From Massilia sp. BJB1822 (GTDB lineage: Bacteria > Pseudomonadota > Gammaproteobacteria > Burkholderiales > Burkholderiaceae_D), in contig NZ_JABWEB010000001.1 of assembly GCF_013369485.1 (NCBI RefSeq), forward strand, positions 434,001-498,000: 64,000 nucleotides of DNA, given 5' to 3'. Positions 1-8,450 of the stretch are shown one piece after another; positions within the stretch are counted from its first letter, which is position 1, and every line of letters starts with the position of its first letter. The translations under genes and the position numbers were made by a program. Below the pieces are notes generated by a model that was not told the origin of the DNA, did not search any database, and saw only the letters and a program-made list of their open reading frames with translations.

Positions 1-960
1 CTCCACCAGCCAGGTAAAGCCCTTGCGGCCGCTGTACAGCAGATACTCGGTCCAGCTGCTGCCCTCATCGTCCTGGCGGCGCAGGATGCCGAGCACCGTG
101 TACTCCTGGTTTCCCAGCTTGCCGCTGGCGCCCAGTTCCAGCGAAGTAGGCACTTGCTCCAGCTTTGCCCCGGCGGCCAATATCTGCGCCTGCGGGCTGG
201 CCGCATCGATGCTCGTCTGGCAGGACTGGCAGACCAGGCTCGCGGTCAAGCCGGGCAGGTATTTGATGGCGCTGCCGCAGGAAGGGCAGTTCAGCGCATC
301 GAGCTTGCCCCGGTAGCGGCCCGCGGTGCGGCGGATTTGCTCGTCGTCGCGCAGCAGCTGCATCTGCATGCTGCCCAAGGTGACGGCGATGCCGTGATAC
401 AGCTGCGGCTGCGGGCCATCCGAATAATCGAGCGTGACAAAGCTTTCGCCCAGGCGCAGGTCGGCCACGCGCGCTTGCCAGCCATCGCCCACCTTGAAAG
501 GCAGCTCGCCCTGGCCGCCGCTGCATTCGGCGCTGCGGATATCGGCTGCCGTATATGTTTCCTTGCCGATGACGTACTGCTTGCCTGGCGCCAGCTGCTC
601 GAACGCGGGCAGTTGGCCTTCCGGCTTGCGCAGTGTGGTCACGGTGTACTGGCCGGAGGCGTCGCCCAGCCAGCCGTTGCTGCCATCGGCGAATTGCAGA
701 TACCACTCGTTCCACATGCCGGCCGCATAGCGCAGCTGGATGCGGCCGATCACGGTGAAGGCGCGGCCACCCAGCACGCCGCTGGCGTTCAGGCAGAGCG
801 GCGAATAATCCTCCAGCACGGAGCCGATCTTGCCCAGGTTCTGGACCGCGTCGGCATCCTTGAGCACACGGGTATTGCAGTACTCGCACACGGCCATGAC
901 CGAGGCGTGCGAGCGGAAGCTGACTTCGGCGCCGCAGCTGGGGCAGGAAACTACTTGCAT
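1..960 (-). CDS. DUF4178 domain protein with zinc ribbons (3' end outside window)
   Basis: The reading frame is open from an ATG at 958-960 to the window edge, about 320 residues, with no stop. It opens with a CPSCG...CEYC zinc-ribbon-like pair and has a second CPSCG...CQSC pair near residue 230, each followed by a beta-rich segment of the DUF4178 type (for example the stretch containing WNEWYLQFADGSNGWL). This suggests two tandem ribbon-plus-DUF4178 units. No enzyme function is known for the family. It is the last visible gene of the minus-strand arm (DUF350, SPFH, DUF4178), nine bases after the SPFH stop. Membership of a polyamine-linked membrane cluster is inferred from the neighbours. Confidence 0.8.
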   Translation of the reverse strand, partial: MQVVSCPSCGAEVSFRSHASVMAVCEYCNTRVLKDADAVQNLGKIGSVLEDYSPLCLNASGVLGGRAFTVIGRIQLRYAAGMWNEWYLQFADGSNGWLGDASGQYTVTTLRKPEGQLPAFEQLAPGKQYVIGKETYTAADIRSAECSGGQGELPFKVGDGWQARVADLRLGESFVTLDYSDGPQPQLYHGIAVTLGSMQMQLLRDDEQIRRTAGRYRGKLDALNCPSCGSAIKYLPGLTASLVCQSCQTSIDAASPQAQILAAGAKLEQVPTSLELGASGKLGNQEYTVLGILRRQDDEGSSWTEYLLYSGRKGFTWLVE

Positions 961-969
961 CAGGCGCGC

Positions 970-2004
970 TTAACCAATCAGTTTTTTCAGCAGCTCGGCC
1001 TTGGTGCTGTCGTAGTCGACCGCCGAGATCAGGCCTTTGTCGAGCAGGGCTTTCAGCTTGCCCAGACGGGCTTCGATGGAGTCGTCCGCCACTGCGGGCG
1101 CTGCCGCGGCCGGCGTGCCCACCTGGGCCATGCTGGCGCCCACCGCCTGGCCCATGGCCTGGCCGATGGTCACGCCCGCGCCCAGGCCGGCGCCGATGCC
1201 GGCGATGCCGCCTTCGTTCTGCGCCGCTAGCGGAATAGCGCTGGCCACCTGGTATTTGGTGAAGCCGCCCAGCTTATCGGCCGAGAGGCCGCCCTTCATG
1301 CCGGCCGAGATGCGCTCGTCCAGTGCCGCCTGCAGCTCTTCCGGCAGGCTGACGCTGGCCACATTGAATTCATCCAGGCCGATGCCGTAACGGGCGAAGG
1401 CGTCGGCCAGGTCGCCTTTGACTTCCTGCGCCATCAAGGCCTGGTTGGCCGCCATGTCGAGGAAGGCGATATTCGAGCCGCCCAGCGAACTGGCCATGGT
1501 CGCCATCAGGATGCCGCGCAGCTGGTCTTCCACTTCATCGCGGGTATAGGCTTCGCGCGTGCCGCTCACTTCCGTGAAAAACTTGCGCGCATCCGTCACG
1601 CGGTAGGAATACATGCCGAAGGCTCGCACGCGGATCATGTCGAAATCCTTGTCGCGGATGGTGATCGGCTGCTGCGTGCCCCATTTGCGGCCGGTCTGCA
1701 CGCGGGTGCTGAAGAAGTACACGTCCGATTTGAAGGGGGAGTCGAACAGCTTGTCCCAGTTTTTCAAATTGGTCAGTACGGGCAAGGTCTGGGTGCTCAG
1801 CTTGTGGGTGCCGGGGCCGAAGACGTCGGCGATCTGGCCTTCGTTGACGAAGACCGCCACCTGCGATTCCCGCACCACCAGCACGCCGCCGTTCTGGATT
1901 TCCGCGTCCTGCATGGGATAGCGCCAGGCCAATACGCCTTCCGTGTCCTCGTTCCATTGCAGGACGTCGATAAACTGCTTCTTGATAAAGCTGCCGATAC
2001 CCAT
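970..2004 (-). CDS. SPFH (band-7/virion-core-like) domain protein with C-terminal SHOCT-like helix
   Basis: A 344-residue protein. The first ~230 residues match the SPFH/virion-core family: an early segment with GVLVVRESQVAVFVNEGQ, a central FDMIRVRAFGMYSYRVTDARKFF block, and a helical part ending in SLPEELQAALDERISAGM. A Gly/Ala-rich linker (about 260-300) leads to a short C-terminal helix pair (EARLGKLKALLDKGLISAVDYDSTKAELLKKL) typical of SHOCT domains. Members are thought to form membrane-associated oligomeric scaffolds; the exact role is unknown. It sits between DUF350 and DUF4178 genes, an arrangement suggesting a membrane complex. There is no signal peptide. Confidence 0.85.
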   Translation of the reverse strand: MGIGSFIKKQFIDVLQWNEDTEGVLAWRYPMQDAEIQNGGVLVVRESQVAVFVNEGQIADVFGPGTHKLSTQTLPVLTNLKNWDKLFDSPFKSDVYFFSTRVQTGRKWGTQQPITIRDKDFDMIRVRAFGMYSYRVTDARKFFTEVSGTREAYTRDEVEDQLRGILMATMASSLGGSNIAFLDMAANQALMAQEVKGDLADAFARYGIGLDEFNVASVSLPEELQAALDERISAGMKGGLSADKLGGFTKYQVASAIPLAAQNEGGIAGIGAGLGAGVTIGQAMGQAVGASMAQVGTPAAAAPAVADDSIEARLGKLKALLDKGLISAVDYDSTKAELLKKLIG

Positions 2005-2032
2005 GATGTGGTCCTCGCTTGAATGCTAAGTG

Positions 2033-2419
2033 TCAGGAAATGCAGGCGGCGTTGATGCCGCCGATGGAGAGCGAAATCGCGCCCAGCAGGCCGCCGAAGG
2101 CGCTGTTGTCGGCCTCGATCTGGTCCTTGGCCATGCGCAGCAGGCGCGTGGTGACGGCATAGGCCAAAGCCTGCACCACCATGGCGCCGCCGGCCCAGGC
2201 AAAGAACTGCTGGTAATTCGCGGTGTGCAGCAGGCTGGAAGCGATCGTCAGCGAGAAGCCGATCAGGGCGCCGCCCAGCGACAGGGCCGCGGCGTGATTG
2301 CCCTGGCGGATCAGCAGAACTTCATCGTAGGGCGTCATCCAGGTGTACGCTTTGAAGAACACGCCCAATAAAATGGCAGCCAAAAACAGGTGGATCAGAT
2401 AATTCAGGATGGCGTACAC
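2033..2419 (-). CDS. DUF350 family small membrane protein (YjfL-like)
   Basis: A 128-residue integral membrane protein with about four hydrophobic helices (LIHLFLAAILLGVFF, GALIGFSLTIASSLL, AGGAMVVQALAYAV, LLGAISLSIGGINAA), as in the DUF350/YjfL family. The frame stays open far upstream, but translation most likely starts at the GTG at 2417-2419, which has a GGGGAAAG ribosome site a few bases before it. The longer frame only shadows the opposite gene. In E. coli, yjfL lies near a PspA paralogue and a glutathionylspermidine-synthase-like gene. Here the nearest divergent gene, 69 bp away, is also polyamine-related. Confidence 0.75.
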   Translation of the reverse strand: MYAILNYLIHLFLAAILLGVFFKAYTWMTPYDEVLLIRQGNHAAALSLGGALIGFSLTIASSLLHTANYQQFFAWAGGAMVVQALAYAVTTRLLRMAKDQIEADNSAFGGLLGAISLSIGGINAACIS

Positions 2420-2488
2420 GTCTTTCCCCGTGGCTGAGTATGTGTCAAACTTGCTTGCATAGAAACATATTAGAGCAAAAGCACGTAA

Positions 2489-4000
2489 ATGACCAAAAAG
2501 ATTCTGATCCTGTCCGTCTTCGTGGTCGCTTCCTGCGGGTTGGCCTACGAATTGATCGCCGGGGCGCTCGCCAGTTATCTGCTGGGCGATTCCATCCTCC
2601 AGTTTTCCACCATCATCGGCTGCTACCTGTTCGCCATGGGCGTCGGCGCCCACCTGTCCAAATACGTGAAGGACGAGGATGTGCTGGCCCGTTTCGTCGA
2701 CATCGAACTGGCCGTGGGCCTGATCGGCGGCGTGTCGGCGGCCCTGCTGTTCCTGACCTTCTCGTGGATGGGCGCGCCCTTCCGCACCATGCTGTACGCG
2801 ATGGTGTTCATGGTTGGCGCCATGGTCGGCATGGAAGTGCCGCTGGTGATGCGCGCCCTGAACGCGCGCCAGACCGGCTTCAGCGAACTGGTAAGCCGGG
2901 TGCTGACCTTCGATTATCTGGGGGCGCTGGCTGTGTCCCTGCTGTTCCCGCTGGTGCTGGCGCCGCATCTGGGACTGGTCCGCACCGGCTTCATGTTCGG
3001 CATGCTGAATGTGGGCGTGGCGCTGTGGACCATCTATGTTTTCCGCCGCGAGCTGGAAAATCTGACGGGACGCCTGCTGCGCGCCAGCGCCGTGCTGGTG
3101 GCGCTGGTGTTCGGCTTTATCGGCGCCGACCGCATGACGCAGTTCGGCGAGCATGGCCTGTTCGGCGATGAGATCGTGTATTCCACCACCACGCCGTACC
3201 AGCGCCTGGTCATCACGCGCTGGAAGGACGATCTGCGCCTCTACATCAACGGCAATCTGCAGTTCTCCTCGCGCGACGAATACCGCTATCACGAAGCGCT
3301 GGTGCATCCAGCCATGGAAGCGCTGCCTTGGGCGCGCCGCGTGCTGGTGCTGGGCGGCGGCGATGGCCTGGCCTTGCGCGAAGTGCTGCGTTATCCCCAG
3401 GTGGAACAGGTCACGCTGGTCGATCTCGATCCCGCCATGACCCAGGCTTTCGCGCGGCGCGAGGAACTAGTGAAGCTGAACCAGGGCGCCTTTGCCGACA
3501 AGCGCGTGCGCGTCATCAATGCCGACGCTGCGATCTGGCTGCAGAAAACGGACGAGATGTTCGATGCCGTCATCATCGACTTCCCCGATCCGTCCAGCTT
3601 CGCGCTGGGCAAGCTGTATTCTGTGCCGTTCTACGGCATGGTGAAGCAGCATATGGCGGCGAATGGCCTGCTGGTGGTGCAATCGACTTCGCCCTTCTTC
3701 GCCCCGCATGCTTTCTGGACCATCGACGCCACGCTGCGCGAAGTGGGCCTGCGCACCAGCCCTTATCACGCCTATGTTCCTTCGTTTGGCGAATGGGGCT
3801 TCATCCTCGCTTCGCCGCAGCGGGAATACAAGCCGCCCGAGTCTTATCGCCTGCCGATGCGCTACCTGAATGCGGAAACCACGCGCGCCATGTTCAGCTT
3901 CCCGCCCGATATGAAGCCGCTGCCAATGGAACCCAACCGTCTCAATACCCAGTCCCTCGTGAATGAATTCGAGCGTGATTGGCGGCGGAGCATACGCTGA
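2489..4000 (+). CDS. Membrane-anchored polyamine aminopropyltransferase (spermidine synthase-like)
   Basis: A 503-residue fusion. The first ~225 residues hold about seven transmembrane helices. The rest is a SpeE-type methyltransferase fold with the nucleotide-binding LGGGDGLALREVL and the acidic VTLVDLDPAM loop. At the catalytic position it has IIDFPDPSS instead of the more usual DSxDP; the key Asp is kept. Soluble SpeE transfers an aminopropyl group from decarboxylated AdoMet to putrescine; the substrate of this membrane form is not established. It is the first gene of the plus-strand arm, coupled by TGATG to the flavoprotein gene. No speD gene is visible in the window. Confidence 0.85.
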   Translation: MTKKILILSVFVVASCGLAYELIAGALASYLLGDSILQFSTIIGCYLFAMGVGAHLSKYVKDEDVLARFVDIELAVGLIGGVSAALLFLTFSWMGAPFRTMLYAMVFMVGAMVGMEVPLVMRALNARQTGFSELVSRVLTFDYLGALAVSLLFPLVLAPHLGLVRTGFMFGMLNVGVALWTIYVFRRELENLTGRLLRASAVLVALVFGFIGADRMTQFGEHGLFGDEIVYSTTTPYQRLVITRWKDDLRLYINGNLQFSSRDEYRYHEALVHPAMEALPWARRVLVLGGGDGLALREVLRYPQVEQVTLVDLDPAMTQAFARREELVKLNQGAFADKRVRVINADAAIWLQKTDEMFDAVIIDFPDPSSFALGKLYSVPFYGMVKQHMAANGLLVVQSTSPFFAPHAFWTIDATLREVGLRTSPYHAYVPSFGEWGFILASPQREYKPPESYRLPMRYLNAETTRAMFSFPPDMKPLPMEPNRLNTQSLVNEFERDWRRSIR

Positions 4001-5610
4001 TGCTGCGCCGCTCCTTTCTGCTGTGGGCGGGCGCCAGCGGCGCGACCGCCGCCGCCGGCGTGGCGGGTTTTCTGCGCTGGCAGGAAATCACGCCCAACAT
4101 CAATATGCCGGGCCGCGACGAAGGCCACTTCCTGCGCGACCGCAAGGCCTTGCCGCCGCCATCGCAAACGCTGGAAACCGATGTGCTGATCCTCGGCTCC
4201 GGCATCGCCGGACTGACGGCAGCGTGGAAGATGGCGAAAGAGGGCAAGCGCGATTTCCTCATGTTGGATGGCCCTCAGCCTTATGGCAATGCAGCTGGCG
4301 GCAGCTTTGGCGATCTCGCCTTCCCCACCGGCGCGCATTACCTGCCTTTGCCGACGCAGGAATGCTTCCATGTGCGCGAAATCCTGGCCGATCTGGGCGT
4401 GATCCAGCGCGACGCCATGTCGCAAAAGCCCTACTACGACGAGCGCGCCGTGCTGCATGCGCCGGAAGAGCGCCTGCTATTCAACGGCCAATGGCAGGAG
4501 GGACTGGTGCCGCACGAAGGCGTGCCGGCGCAGGAGCTGGAAGAACACAAACGCTTTTTCGCCGAAGTCGAACAACTGCGCCAGGTGCGCGGCAGCGACG
4601 GCAAGCGCGTCTTCGCCTTCCCCACCGCGAATTCTTCGGACGATGCTGCTTGGCTCAAGCTCGACGCGATCAGCTTCAAGCAGTGGATAGAGCAGAAAGG
4701 CTACCGCTCGCCCAGCCTGCACTGGTATTTGAACTACTGCTGCCGCGACGATTACGGTGCGCGCTACGACAAGGTATCCGCCTGGGCCGGTCTGCACTAC
4801 TTCTGCGGCCGTGGCGGCGAAGCGGCCAATGCCGGGCAGGGCGCATGGCTAACCTGGCCGGGCGGCTTGCAGACGCTGGCCTCCGGCCTGGAACGGCGTT
4901 CCGGCGCACAGCGTTTGAACGGCACGGCCGTCTCGCTGAAGCGCGTGGACAAGGGCGTGGAAGCGCTGTGCTTCGCGCTCGAAGGCGGCAAGCCGCGCAG
5001 CTTCCTGGTGCGCGCCCGCAAAGCCATCTGCGCCATGCCGCTGTACGTGGCGGCGCGCGTGGTGGAGAACATCGCCAGCTATGGCTTTAACCCCGCCCAG
5101 CATATTCCCGTGTACGCACCATGGATGGTGGCGAACTTCCTGCTTAAACGCTTCCCCGAAGAGAAGGGACAGGCGCCGCTCTCCTGGGACAATGTGGTGT
5201 ATGGCGAACCGGGATTGGGTTACGTCGTCTCCACCCATCAGGACATCCGCGTGCGCCCACCGGAAAAGACCGTCTTCAGTTCCTACGTGGCCCTGTCCGA
5301 CCGCACCCCTTCCGGTGCGCGGCGCTGGATGCTTTCAGCCAGCCCGCAAGAGCTACTGGCGCTGGCCAGCGCCGACCTGAAAGCCGCTTACGGCGCCAAC
5401 TTCGCCTCCTGCGTCGAACGCGTCGACATCACGCTGCGCGGCCACGCCATGGCCTCCCCGTCCCCCGGCTTCCGCAGCGACGCCGGCCTGCGCGCCCTGC
5501 GCGAGCTGGATGGCCCCATCCTATTTGCCCACTCCGACCTCAGCGGCTTCTCGGTTTTCGAGGAAGCTTCCTGGTGGGGCTACCGTGCTGCGGGGCTGGT
5601 GCTGTCGTAG
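4000..5610 (+). CDS. Tat-exported NAD(P)/FAD-dependent oxidoreductase (amine-oxidase-like)
   Basis: A 536-residue protein starting at the ATG that overlaps the upstream stop (TGATG). The N-terminus LRRSFLLWAGASGATAAAG looks like a twin-arginine signal, so the folded flavoprotein probably acts in the periplasm or on the membrane. A dinucleotide-binding motif follows (LILGSGIAGLTAAWKMAKEG, ~66-85). The C-terminus (HSDLSGFSVFEEASWWGYRAAG) resembles the FAD-closing motif of flavin amine oxidases. Coupling to a spermidine-synthase-like gene makes a polyamine or similar amine a reasonable substrate guess, but no substrate residue proves it. Confidence 0.75.
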   Translation: MLRRSFLLWAGASGATAAAGVAGFLRWQEITPNINMPGRDEGHFLRDRKALPPPSQTLETDVLILGSGIAGLTAAWKMAKEGKRDFLMLDGPQPYGNAAGGSFGDLAFPTGAHYLPLPTQECFHVREILADLGVIQRDAMSQKPYYDERAVLHAPEERLLFNGQWQEGLVPHEGVPAQELEEHKRFFAEVEQLRQVRGSDGKRVFAFPTANSSDDAAWLKLDAISFKQWIEQKGYRSPSLHWYLNYCCRDDYGARYDKVSAWAGLHYFCGRGGEAANAGQGAWLTWPGGLQTLASGLERRSGAQRLNGTAVSLKRVDKGVEALCFALEGGKPRSFLVRARKAICAMPLYVAARVVENIASYGFNPAQHIPVYAPWMVANFLLKRFPEEKGQAPLSWDNVVYGEPGLGYVVSTHQDIRVRPPEKTVFSSYVALSDRTPSGARRWMLSASPQELLALASADLKAAYGANFASCVERVDITLRGHAMASPSPGFRSDAGLRALRELDGPILFAHSDLSGFSVFEEASWWGYRAAGLVLS

Positions 5611-5669
5611 GCGCATTTTCTGCTACGCTGCTTAAGAAGGCATACTCCCGTAACAGAACAGGAACCATC

Positions 5670-6473
5670 ATGAAAGCACGCGACCACTTCCGGGCACCCG
5701 CCAAACTCAAACTGCGCGACAAGGATGCCGACCGCGCTCCGCTGGAGCCGGGCAAGGATGAGGAAAAAGCCCGGATGGAAGCGCTGAGCGAGCGCATTGC
5801 CACGCTGCAGACCATGCTGCTGGCTGAGCGCAAACGCAAGGTGCTGGTGGTACTGCAGGGTATAGACACGGCGGGCAAGGATGGCGCCATGCGCGCCCTG
5901 TTCAAGGGCATCAATCCCATCGGCTTGCGTCCCGTGGCCTTCAAGGCGCCGACCGAGGCTGAGCTGGAACGCGATTACCTGTGGCGCGTGCACCGCGAAG
6001 TGCCGAAGGCGGGCGAAATCGCCATCTTCAACCGCAGTCATTATGAGGAAGTGCTGGTGCCGCTGGTGCATGGCACGATCAAGCCGGCCGAGTGCAAGCG
6101 CCGCTATGCCCAGATCCGCGATTTCGAGCGTCTGCTGGCGGAAACCGGCACCGTCATCGTCAAAATCTTCCTGCACATTTCGCGCGACGAACAGCGCGAG
6201 CGTTTGCAGGCGCGCCTTGATGAGCCGGAAAAGCGCTGGAAGTTTGATCCTCAGGATTTGAAGGAGCGCGAGCTGTGGAACCAGTACCAGAAAGCCTATG
6301 AGGATGCCATCGCCGCCACCGATGCCGACCACGCGCCTTGGTATGTGGTGCCGGCCAATTCCAAGCCCCACCGCAATGTCGCCGTGGCCTCGCTGCTGCT
6401 GGAAACGCTGGAGAATATGAAGCTGAAATGGCCGGAACCTGCGCCGGAGCTGCTGAAATTGCAAGTGCGCTGA
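5670..6473 (+). CDS. ppk2: Polyphosphate kinase 2 family protein
   Basis: A 267-residue PPK2 enzyme that moves phosphate between polyphosphate and nucleotides. The Walker A loop is GIDTAGKDGAM (about 64-74), the Walker B-like segment IAIFNRSHYEEVLVPLVHG, and the lid region carries the Arg/Lys-rich ISRDEQRERLQARL. Length and motifs fit the short single-domain PPK2 group (class III-like, which can phosphorylate both AMP and ADP); the class is inferred. The ATG at 5670 has AGGAACC upstream. It is monocistronic, between the flavoprotein gene and gabD. Confidence 0.9.
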   Translation: MKARDHFRAPAKLKLRDKDADRAPLEPGKDEEKARMEALSERIATLQTMLLAERKRKVLVVLQGIDTAGKDGAMRALFKGINPIGLRPVAFKAPTEAELERDYLWRVHREVPKAGEIAIFNRSHYEEVLVPLVHGTIKPAECKRRYAQIRDFERLLAETGTVIVKIFLHISRDEQRERLQARLDEPEKRWKFDPQDLKERELWNQYQKAYEDAIAATDADHAPWYVVPANSKPHRNVAVASLLLETLENMKLKWPEPAPELLKLQVR

Positions 6474-6558
6474 AAAAACAGGCAAGCGGCCAGCGGCGCT
6501 GCAAGGCTTGGCCCCATATGGCATAGTGGCGGGATTGAGAACACAGCCGGAGGCCATC

Positions 6559-8010
6559 ATGCAACTCAAGGATCCAAGCCTGCTGCGTCAGCAAGCCTAC
6601 CTCAACGGTGCGTGGAGCGCTGCCGATAATGGCGAAACCCATGCCGTCACCAATCCCGCCACGGGCGAGAAGATCGGCAGCATTCCGAATATGGGCGTGG
6701 CCGAAACCCGCCGCGCCATCGAAGCCGCCAACGCCGCCTGGCCCGCGTGGCGCAAGAAATCCGCCAAGGAGCGCGCCGTCGTGCTGCGCAAATGGTATGA
6801 GCTGATCCTGGAAAACGCCGACGATCTGGCCCTGCTGATGACCACCGAGCAGGGCAAGCCATTGGCCGAATCGAAAGGCGAAGTCCAATACGGCGCCTCC
6901 TTCATCGAATGGTTCGCGGAAGAGGGCAAGCGCGTTGCCGGTGAAACCCTGGCTTCGCCCTGGCCCGACCGCCGCCTGGTCGTGACCAAGGAGCCGATCG
7001 GCGTCTGCGCCGCGATCACGCCGTGGAACTTCCCGATTGCGATGATTACGCGCAAAGCCGGTCCCGCGCTGGCTGCAGGCTGCCCCATGGTGCTGAAACC
7101 GGCCGAAGCCACGCCATTTTCGGCGCTGGCCCTGGCCGCGCTGGCCGAGCGTGCCGGCATTCCGCCCGGCGTGTTCAGCGTGATCACCGGTTCGCCGCGT
7201 GAAATCGGCGAGGAAATGTGCAGCAACCCCATCGTGCGCAAGCTGACCTTCACCGGTTCCACCGGCGTGGGCCGCATCCTGATGCAGCAGTGCGCGCCGA
7301 CGATCAAGAAGCTGTCGCTGGAACTGGGCGGCAACGCGCCCTTCATCGTGTTCGACGACGCCGATCTGGATGCGGCGGTGGAAGGCGCCATCGCCTCCAA
7401 GTACCGCAACGCGGGGCAGACCTGCGTCTGCGCCAACCGCATCTATGTGCAGGATGGCGTATACGAGGCTTTCGCCGAGAAATTCGCGGCCGCTGTCGGC
7501 AAGCTGAAAGTGGGCAATGGCGTGGAGCAGGGCGTGACCCAGGGGCCGCTGATCGACGAGAAAGCCGTGCAGAAAGTCGAGCAGCACGTGGCCGACGCCT
7601 TGTCCAAAGGCGGCCGTCTGCTCCTGGGCGGCAAGCGCCATGCGCTGGGCCACAGCTTCTTCGAGCCGACCGTGATTGCCGATGCCAACGACCGGATGCA
7701 GGTGGCCGGCGAAGAAACCTTCGGCCCGCTGGCGCCGCTGTTCCGCTTCAAGACCGACGAGGAAGCGCTGGCGCTGGCCAACAATACCGAATTCGGCCTG
7801 GCCAGCTATTTCTACTCGCGCGATATCGGCCGCATCTGGCGCGTGGCGGAAGGGCTGGAGAGCGGCATGGTGGGCGTGAACACCGGTCTGATTTCCAATG
7901 AAGTCGCGCCCTTCGGCGGCGTCAAGCAGTCGGGCCTGGGCCGCGAAGGTTCCACCTATGGCATGGACGATTATCTGGTCGTTAAATACATCTGCCTGGG
8001 CGGCATCTGA
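6559..8010 (+). CDS. gabD: NAD(P)-dependent succinate-semialdehyde dehydrogenase
   Basis: A 483-residue aldehyde dehydrogenase, nearly the same length as E. coli GabD (482). It shows the substrate/cofactor segment ITPWNFPIAMITRKAGPALA, the catalytic Glu in LELGGNAPFIVF, the catalytic Cys in NAGQTCVCANRIYVQ, and the C-terminal EVAPFGGVKQSGLGREGS. It oxidises succinate semialdehyde to succinate, the last step of GABA degradation. No gabT or gabP lies nearby. The start at 6559 has GGAGGCC upstream. Polyamine catabolism also feeds GABA, so proximity to the polyamine cluster may be meaningful, but they are not one operon. Confidence 0.92.
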   Translation: MQLKDPSLLRQQAYLNGAWSAADNGETHAVTNPATGEKIGSIPNMGVAETRRAIEAANAAWPAWRKKSAKERAVVLRKWYELILENADDLALLMTTEQGKPLAESKGEVQYGASFIEWFAEEGKRVAGETLASPWPDRRLVVTKEPIGVCAAITPWNFPIAMITRKAGPALAAGCPMVLKPAEATPFSALALAALAERAGIPPGVFSVITGSPREIGEEMCSNPIVRKLTFTGSTGVGRILMQQCAPTIKKLSLELGGNAPFIVFDDADLDAAVEGAIASKYRNAGQTCVCANRIYVQDGVYEAFAEKFAAAVGKLKVGNGVEQGVTQGPLIDEKAVQKVEQHVADALSKGGRLLLGGKRHALGHSFFEPTVIADANDRMQVAGEETFGPLAPLFRFKTDEEALALANNTEFGLASYFYSRDIGRIWRVAEGLESGMVGVNTGLISNEVAPFGGVKQSGLGREGSTYGMDDYLVVKYICLGGI

Positions 8011-8015
8011 TCTCC

Positions 8016-8432
8016 TCAGCCAGCTGGGGACTGCTGCAGAATCTCCAGCAATTGCTTGCGCAATTGCTGGAATTCCTGGCCGTCGCGGCGCTGTAGATCC
8101 TGCACATCCTTATAAATGCTGGCCGCCGTTGGGTTGTAGCGCTTTTTGATTTCTTCGATCTTCTCTCGGGTAATGCGCAAGCTTTCCAGAGCACTGTCTT
8201 TCTCAGCCGTCTTCTCCCGTATTTCCTTCACCTCGTCCAGCAGCACATCGGTCAGCCAGCCGATTTGTTTGCCGTAGGAGGCGACGTCGCTGACGATATC
8301 GCCTTCCACCGCGCCATCGCCCGCATGGCTGGGCAGGGTGCGCAGCAACTGCCTTAAATCGAACTGCTGGGCCACATGGCCGCTAAGGGGAAGATTGAGT
8401 TGCGGATTCCAGAACCAAAGCCATGGATACAT
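8016..8432 (-). CDS. Hypothetical protein with C-terminal coiled coil
   Basis: A 138-residue protein not assigned to a known family. It begins with an aromatic-rich segment (YPWLWFWNPQLNLPL), and from about residue 60 it is strongly helical and charged (DEVKEIREKTAEKDSALESL, KIEEIKKRYN, QEFQQLRKQLLEILQQ), typical of a coiled coil. There is no signal peptide or transmembrane helix. The ATG has AGGT five bases upstream. It converges on gabD with five bases between the stops and follows the esterase gene by 18 bases, so it may be co-transcribed with it. Confidence 0.6.
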   Translation of the reverse strand: MYPWLWFWNPQLNLPLSGHVAQQFDLRQLLRTLPSHAGDGAVEGDIVSDVASYGKQIGWLTDVLLDEVKEIREKTAEKDSALESLRITREKIEEIKKRYNPTAASIYKDVQDLQRRDGQEFQQLRKQLLEILQQSPAG

Positions 8433-8450
8433 GCATACCTCGCTGAGAGT

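Noticed and set aside
2420..3307. N-terminal extension of the DUF350 frame to 424 residues
   Set aside because: The extension is antisense to the spermidine-synthase-like gene and His/Gln-rich; the GTG at 2419 has a proper ribosome site.
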